The notes under the pieces are model-generated. The model was not told the origin of the DNA, made no database searches, and was given only the letters and a program-made list of their open reading frames with translations. A stretch of 56,743 nt of DNA from Candidatus Gastranaerophilales bacterium. Its GTDB lineage: Bacteria > Cyanobacteriota > Vampirovibrionia > Gastranaerophilales > Gastranaerophilaceae. Below, piece by piece: positions 53,312 to 56,743 of this stretch (the stretch's first letter is position 1; every line of letters starts with the position of its first letter). The stretch covers positions 1 to 56,743 of the forward strand of contig CALVBB010000014.1 in assembly GCA_944325705.1 (NCBI GenBank), written 5' to 3'. The translations under genes were made by a program, and so were the position numbers.

Positions 53312-53374
53312 CCTAAAAATTGTGCGCTAAGAAAGTAATGTATGTCAGATTTACTAATCCGACATAACTACCGG

Positions 53375-53458
53375 TTAAAAATCCAGCTTTTCTCCGGATT
53401 TATAGTTTGTGAATATTACTTCCGTAAGTGTAAAAGCTTTAATTTTGTAGATTCCCAT
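53375..53458 (-). pseudogene. 27-residue prepilin stub, locus 2
   Basis: The ATG at 53458 has GGAGG six bases upstream. The peptide MGIYKIKAFTLTEV carries a prepilin-type A|FTLTEV processing site, but the hydrophobic helix that should follow is replaced by IFTNYKSGEKLDF and a stop. It looks like the remains of a pilin-like gene. It diverges from an XRE regulator across a palindrome, just as at 26.8-27.9 kb. A functional micro-peptide cannot be excluded, since the ribosome binding site is strong. Confidence 0.6.
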
Positions 53459-53473
53459 AAAAAATCCTCCAAT

Positions 53474-53497
53474 TAATTATGTATGTATACATAATTA
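53474..53497. promoter_or_regulatory. Palindrome between XRE regulator 2 and the prepilin stub
   Basis: Arms TAATTATGTAT and ATACATAATTA around a GT spacer. The centre is about 40 bases from the XRE ATG and 28 from the stub ATG. It shares ATTATGT-type half-sites with the palindrome at 27078-27099. Confidence 0.6.
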
Positions 53498-53525
53498 TAG
53501 CACTTCTAAAGGTAATAATGTATAT

Positions 53526-53804
53526 ATGCAATACAAAAGTCATAAAACGTTACAAATAAATAAAGAGTTCGGACAGGTAATCGGGGCTCTGAGGGTTAAG
53601 AAAAATCCCGAAAAATCTCGTCTGCAGTTCTGTTATGAATATGATCTGGATGCAGGTAATCTTTCAAGGATAGAAAACGGGTTAATTGACCCTAAACTTT
53701 CTATGTTATGGCGTTTGTCAGAGGCTATTGATATTCCTCTTTCTGAAATTTTTAAAGTTCTTGAAGAGAGGCTTGGAAAGGATTTCTTTGTAATTGACCG
53801 CTAA
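53526..53804 (+). CDS. Small XRE-type helix-turn-helix regulator, locus 2
   Basis: 92 residues. Helix-turn-helix at about 30-65 (SRLQFCYEYDLDAGNLSRIENGLIDPKLSMLWRLSEAI). It shares length and spacing features with the regulator at 26759-27049: FGxV near the N-terminus, a YE pair before the turn, then LxxxExGxxDP and EA. The ATG has no close ribosome binding site, and a TAATAA box (53513-53518) lies seven bases upstream, again suggesting a leaderless message with the palindrome over its -35 region. Confidence 0.82.
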   Translation: MQYKSHKTLQINKEFGQVIGALRVKKNPEKSRLQFCYEYDLDAGNLSRIENGLIDPKLSMLWRLSEAIDIPLSEIFKVLEERLGKDFFVIDR

Positions 53805-53806
53805 AA

Positions 53807-54337
53807 TTATTTTATGTAAGGACTTTTCTTTTTGTTTGCATCTGCAAAAATTTTCGGGAAATATTCATCAATCAAGTTGTTAACTTTTTTGGAAATTTCA
53901 GAATTTTTATTTTTTCTGCTGTCAAATGTTCTTGTTGTTGCGCTTCCAAAATCTGTTCTTACTGCGTGCTCATAAGTGTACGCATTCGGAACGCTTCTTT
54001 CTATAATTACTCTATCTATATTTTTTCCTTTTTCTACCTGGAACAAAACTGTCTTTTTTATACTGTTATAAAGCGGTTTCACTGTTATAGTTGTATCTTT
54101 TGCAGTTTTATGTACAAATTCCGGAATAACGCCAGTGGCTTTTTGTTTTTTAAGTTCTGTCCATTTATTGTCAATGAGGTTATTCATTTTTCTGAGTAGA
54201 CTTTGCGATTTTAGTGTTAAGTAAGAATCCTGCGCCATGACATTTTTTAATTCAATCATTTCTTTTGTGATGCCTGCTTTAAATGAAATGTTATTCCGGC
54301 TGTTTTGAGTGTAATTGATTTGGGGTGTCTGTAACAT
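53807..54337 (-). CDS. Hypothetical 176-residue protein with NISFKAG motif
   Basis: Not recognised. I chose ATG 54337 because GGAG lies nine bases upstream; ATG 54352 overlaps that site. A short variable N-terminus ends in NISFKAG, a tag I associate with many Gastranaerophilales hypothetical proteins (from memory). A helical segment and beta strands (TTITVKPLY, KTVLFQVEKG, DRVIIERSV) follow, with a lysine-rich tail. No signal peptide or membrane segment. Confidence 0.6.
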   Translation of the reverse strand: MLQTPQINYTQNSRNNISFKAGITKEMIELKNVMAQDSYLTLKSQSLLRKMNNLIDNKWTELKKQKATGVIPEFVHKTAKDTTITVKPLYNSIKKTVLFQVEKGKNIDRVIIERSVPNAYTYEHAVRTDFGSATTRTFDSRKNKNSEISKKVNNLIDEYFPKIFADANKKKSPYIK

Positions 54338-54468
54338 ATTAAATTTCTCCATATTGAATCTTGTTGTATTTTTTTAAAGGCGGTGAATTTTTATTTTTGA
54401 TATTTATTTTACAAAAATTAATATTGTTTTTATTATAATTATTTTGTGAATTTAAGTAAGGAGCATGT

Positions 54469-55348
54469 ATGACAGAATGTAGTTCAGCATTAAGGCTTAT
54501 TTTTCCGCAGTGGCAGGGGGCAGATATTTCAGTACTTATTCCTGAACTAGAGCCGGATGAGGCTTCCACAGGGTATTATCTGGGGGCTGAACTTTTAAAT
54601 TTTCTGGCTCCGGAAAATCCGGAACAAAAAACAGTAACCGTTCCTGTTTCTTTGGAAGTAAAAGATCGTAAAATTCAGGACGGAATCCTTGACAGGGATA
54701 TTATTTTAGAACAGACAAAAGATGCACTAAATATTTTGCAAAGAGAAAATCCCGACAGAATTGTGACACTTGGCGGAGAATGTTCTGTGAGTGTTGTCCC
54801 TTTCACATATCTTGCTGCTAAATACGAAGATGATGTTGCAGTTGTGTGGATTGATGCCCATCCTGATATAACAATGCCTGGTGATGTGTATCCTGCATAC
54901 CATGCAATGGCAGTGGCAGCTCTTGTCGGCAGGGGGGGATGATAAAATTATGGAAGTCTTGCCTGCAAAGATTGTCACTTCAAAGATTTTATATGCCGGT
55001 ATAAGAGATTGGGAGAGATATGAAATCAAACTTCGCCAGCAGGAATTCGGCATAAAACATCTTACAGCAGAGGATATAAGGAATAATCCGAATGCCATAA
55101 ACAACTGGATTAAGTCAACAGGTGCAGGAAAAGTTCTTATCCATTTTGATATGGATGTGCTGGAGCCTTCTGAAATTATTCCTGCAGTCGGGATTGTACC
55201 GGATGGAATGAAAATAAGTGAAGTAACAGGGTTAATTAATAATATTGCAAAGAGCTATGATGTAGCAGGGCTTACTGTAGCGGAACCAATGCCGCGGATT
55301 GCGATTAAATTAAGAAAGATGCTGCAAAACCTGCCTTTGCTAAGTTAG
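54469..55348 (+). pseudogene. Arginase/agmatinase-family gene split by a frameshift at a G7 tract
   Basis: The first frame (54469-54942, 157 residues) carries LGGECSVSVVPF and the metal-binding VVWIDAHPD. It stops just after a run of seven G at 54932-54938. The second frame continues from the tract to 55348 with HFDMDVLEPS, the second metal-binding motif. With one G fewer (G6) the two join smoothly as ALVGRGDDKIMEVLPAKI, giving about 292 residues, normal for ureohydrolases. The start is well supported (AAGGAG). Either the base count is wrong, the gene is dead, or the tract varies in length. Confidence 0.8.
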
Positions 55349-55631
55349 TACAAAGCATGTTTTACTATGTCTGGCCAAAGTTTACAAAATGTCACATTTT
55401 GCGAGAGGTAGAACCTGCCCGGTGAGAGCCGGCCATCCAAAAAGGCTCTAGAAAGAGCCTTAAAAATTTTGTCGATGACCGGATTGTCTTGCTCGTTCGC
55501 ATTTAACGGCAATTCCGCGTTTTGCCTTATGTAATAAATGAAACAATGGCAAAAGCGCTCCAGCCTCAGCTCACTCGCGCTCGAACCGACAAAGCTTACG
55601 CTTTGGGCTTCAACTTCTGCATAAAGCAAAT
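55349..55631. other. Gap between the arginase-family gene and tRNA-Leu
   Basis: No gene seen. It contains a hairpin AAGGCTCT / AGAGCCTT (55442-55461) with T-run on the minus strand, followed by TTTGTCGATGACCGGA (55468-55483), which matches the 3' end of the neighbouring tRNA-Leu at 14 of 16 positions. This looks like a decayed tRNA tail with its terminator. Confidence 0.55.
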
Positions 55632-55659
55632 AAAAAAGCCACAAGTAGTGGCTTTTTTA
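55632..55659 (-). terminator. Terminator of tRNA-Leu
   Basis: Stem AAAAAAGCCAC / GTGGCTTTTTT with a five-base loop, starting three bases after the tRNA 3' end on the minus strand. Confidence 0.85.
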
Positions 55660-55661
55660 TT

Positions 55662-55747
55662 TGCCGATGGCCGGAGTCGAACCGGCACGAGGCGTAAACC
55701 TCACAAGATTTTGAGTCTAGCACGTCTACCAATTTCATCACATCGGC
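55662..55747 (-). tRNA. tRNA-Leu (anticodon CAA)
   Basis: 86 nucleotides with the long variable arm of class II tRNAs. Acceptor GCCGATG / CATCGGC, anticodon loop CTCAAAA (anticodon at 55711-55713), T-loop TTCGACT. The anticodon stem CTAGA / TCTTG contains a T-T mismatch at its second pair. CCA is not encoded. Confidence 0.92.
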
Positions 55748-55874
55748 AAGTTTCCCGTGTACTTTTATCTTATCAAAAACAAAATAAATATCAAGGCTTC
55801 TTATATCTAATAGCGCAACAGGGCGATTTTATTATTTAAATGCGTGTTTTAATATCCATTTGAAAAGAGGGTTT

Positions 55875-56651
55875 ATGAGAAAAATAATTTTGAGTATTCT
55901 GAGTTTGGTTATAATTTCACACCCTGCCTTTGCAGACGCACTAACGGGCGGGGTGTCGACAACAGGGCTCGGAAATAAGGTTGTCGATGCCGCGACACAA
56001 TCACCTGTTTCCGGTGCAACGGTATCGCTTCCGCAGAAGAATTACCGTACAAAAACCGATAGTAACGGCAATTTCGCACTGTCTGCGGATATAAAAGGTG
56101 ATACGGTTATGTCGGTTGAAAAAGAGGGTTACAGACCATTTTCTCTGACCATAAATAATCAAATCGCTGCAAAACCGATGGTTGTCGGGATTCAAAAGAG
56201 TAATGTGACAGATTTGCTTCTTGAATCCGCGATGATTCATCTTGGGGATGATAATTTTTCAAACGATTCTGCAAATGCCGGCGAGTTTCAGCTTAAGTCG
56301 GCGGGGCCTTTTTATACGAAAATCTTTACTCTGGCCGCATACACTCTTACAAAAGCGAATTATATTGTCATAGGTTCAATAATAGGAATAGATACCGCGC
56401 TTGCAAGGTCGCTAAAACAAAATAAAATCAGAAACTCTTATGCAAGCCCGCCTGAGGTTTATTTCAACGGGCACAAGATTGCAGAAATACAGCTAAACGG
56501 GGACAACCAGAAAATTCGTATTCCGAATAACCTTATAAAGCCTGATATGCCGAATGAAATTACAATTAGGACTGGCCGAAACCTTATGCAGACTGCATAT
56601 CTTGATTATGATGATATTGAAATTATGAATATTTCAATTCAATCTGAATAA
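55875..56651 (+). CDS. Exported protein with carboxypeptidase-regulatory-like domain
   Basis: 258 residues from ATG 55875 (AGAGGG upstream). A signal peptide covers about 1-20 (ends HPAFA). Residues 35-105 resemble the CarboxypepD_reg fold: VVDAATQSPVSGATVSLPQKNYRTKTDSNGNFAL followed by KEGYRPF. The remaining 150 residues are beta-rich and unknown. It probably binds or displays on the cell envelope. A terminator follows directly. Confidence 0.7.
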   Translation: MRKIILSILSLVIISHPAFADALTGGVSTTGLGNKVVDAATQSPVSGATVSLPQKNYRTKTDSNGNFALSADIKGDTVMSVEKEGYRPFSLTINNQIAAKPMVVGIQKSNVTDLLLESAMIHLGDDNFSNDSANAGEFQLKSAGPFYTKIFTLAAYTLTKANYIVIGSIIGIDTALARSLKQNKIRNSYASPPEVYFNGHKIAEIQLNGDNQKIRIPNNLIKPDMPNEITIRTGRNLMQTAYLDYDDIEIMNISIQSE

Positions 56652-56652
56652 T

Positions 56653-56683
56653 AAAAAACGGTATCGAGAGATACCGTTTTTTT
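56653..56683 (+). terminator. Intrinsic terminator
   Basis: Stem ACGGTATC / GATACCGT with a GAGA tetraloop and T-run, two bases after the stop codon of the exported protein. Confidence 0.88.
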
Positions 56684-56695
56684 CAAAAGGGAAAT

Positions 56696-56743
56696 ATGGG
56701 AACCAAAAAGGGGAGATATACACCGGCTGTTGAAGGATTAGTA
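56696..56743 (+). CDS. Start of a gene cut by the window edge
   Basis: An ATG with AAGGG five bases upstream opens 16 codons to the end of the window (MGTKKGRYTPAVEGLV). Too short to identify. Confidence 0.35.
   Translation, partial: MGTKKGRYTPAVEGLV

Larger units (their letters stand above)
52987..53374. other. 388-base gap after tRNA-Glu with repeats and hairpins
   Basis: No gene seen. It contains the second copy of the tRNA-Glu 3' repeat, an inverted fragment of the same tRNA end near 53024-53046, a 13-base-pair hairpin CCGATAAATTTTC / GAAAATTTATCGG (53045-53075), palindromic element P2 and the motif GATTTACTAATCCGAC (53348-53363). Confidence 0.7.

Overview
The window looks like a chromosomal segment of an uncultured, AT-rich, diderm bacterium, most likely a gut Vampirovibrionia (Melainabacteria, order Gastranaerophilales), the non-photosynthetic relatives of Cyanobacteria. 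This placement is inferred without any database search. It rests on a Ycf23/DUF561-type protein otherwise typical of Cyanobacteria and plastids (21334-22089), outer-membrane genes (LptD-like, LpxI, LpxB), type IV prepilin-like proteins with FTLxEV signals, several lineage-style hypothetical proteins (one with a short NISFKAG motif near its start), and tRNA genes that do not encode CCA.

Layout. 1-3436 (minus): a frameshifted partial gene, two tandem thymidylate-kinase-like genes, a YhaM-like exoribonuclease and ilvC. 3574-10133: a GNAT-like gene divergent from two zinc alcohol dehydrogenases, then an FAD oxidoreductase with a GT-C-like membrane protein, and a 51-residue small gene. 10368-17621: rplU-rpmA, then a tight murF-mraY-murD-ftsW-murG operon. 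17601-26756: folC, a glycosyltransferase with a Cys-rich tail, the ycf23 homologue, an HtrA-like protease, a 520-residue unknown, ilvE and an MlaE-type permease. 26759-31669: an XRE regulator divergent from a prepilin-like gene, a degenerate PilB/GspE-like ATPase with a CheY-like protein, and a histidine kinase. 31670-36703: two large unknown genes and a DegT aminotransferase among dispersed intergenic repeats, plus a promoter-to-terminator unit that looks like a small RNA. 36704-46051: rsmG with an ATPase-TPR protein, then an envelope operon (small membrane peptide, EnvC-like M23 protein, LptD-like protein, class II aldolase, lpxI, lpxB). 46130-52455: an unknown membrane protein, dgt-like HD hydrolase, WecG/TagA glycosyltransferase, transketolase N-half, YhcH-like protein, phosphoglycolate phosphatase-like HAD protein and a GT2. 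52456-56743: tRNA-Pro, tRNA-Glu and tRNA-Leu, each beside broken copies of its own sequence, a second XRE regulator opposite a 27-residue prepilin stub, a frameshifted arginase-family gene and an exported protein.

Most of the gene content is housekeeping: peptidoglycan precursor synthesis, lipid A synthesis and export, branched-chain amino acids and translation. The unusual material is mainly non-coding or small. The most interesting signal is a repeated module in which an XRE regulator and a prepilin-like gene diverge around a palindrome with nearly the same geometry at 26.8-27.9 kb and 53.4-53.8 kb. Also notable are four genes whose -10 box sits 6-7 bases before the ATG (leaderless candidates), two genes broken at G7 tracts, a palindromic repeat whose arms co-vary between copies, the small-RNA candidate at 36.1-36.24 kb, and the tRNA-flanking partial duplications.
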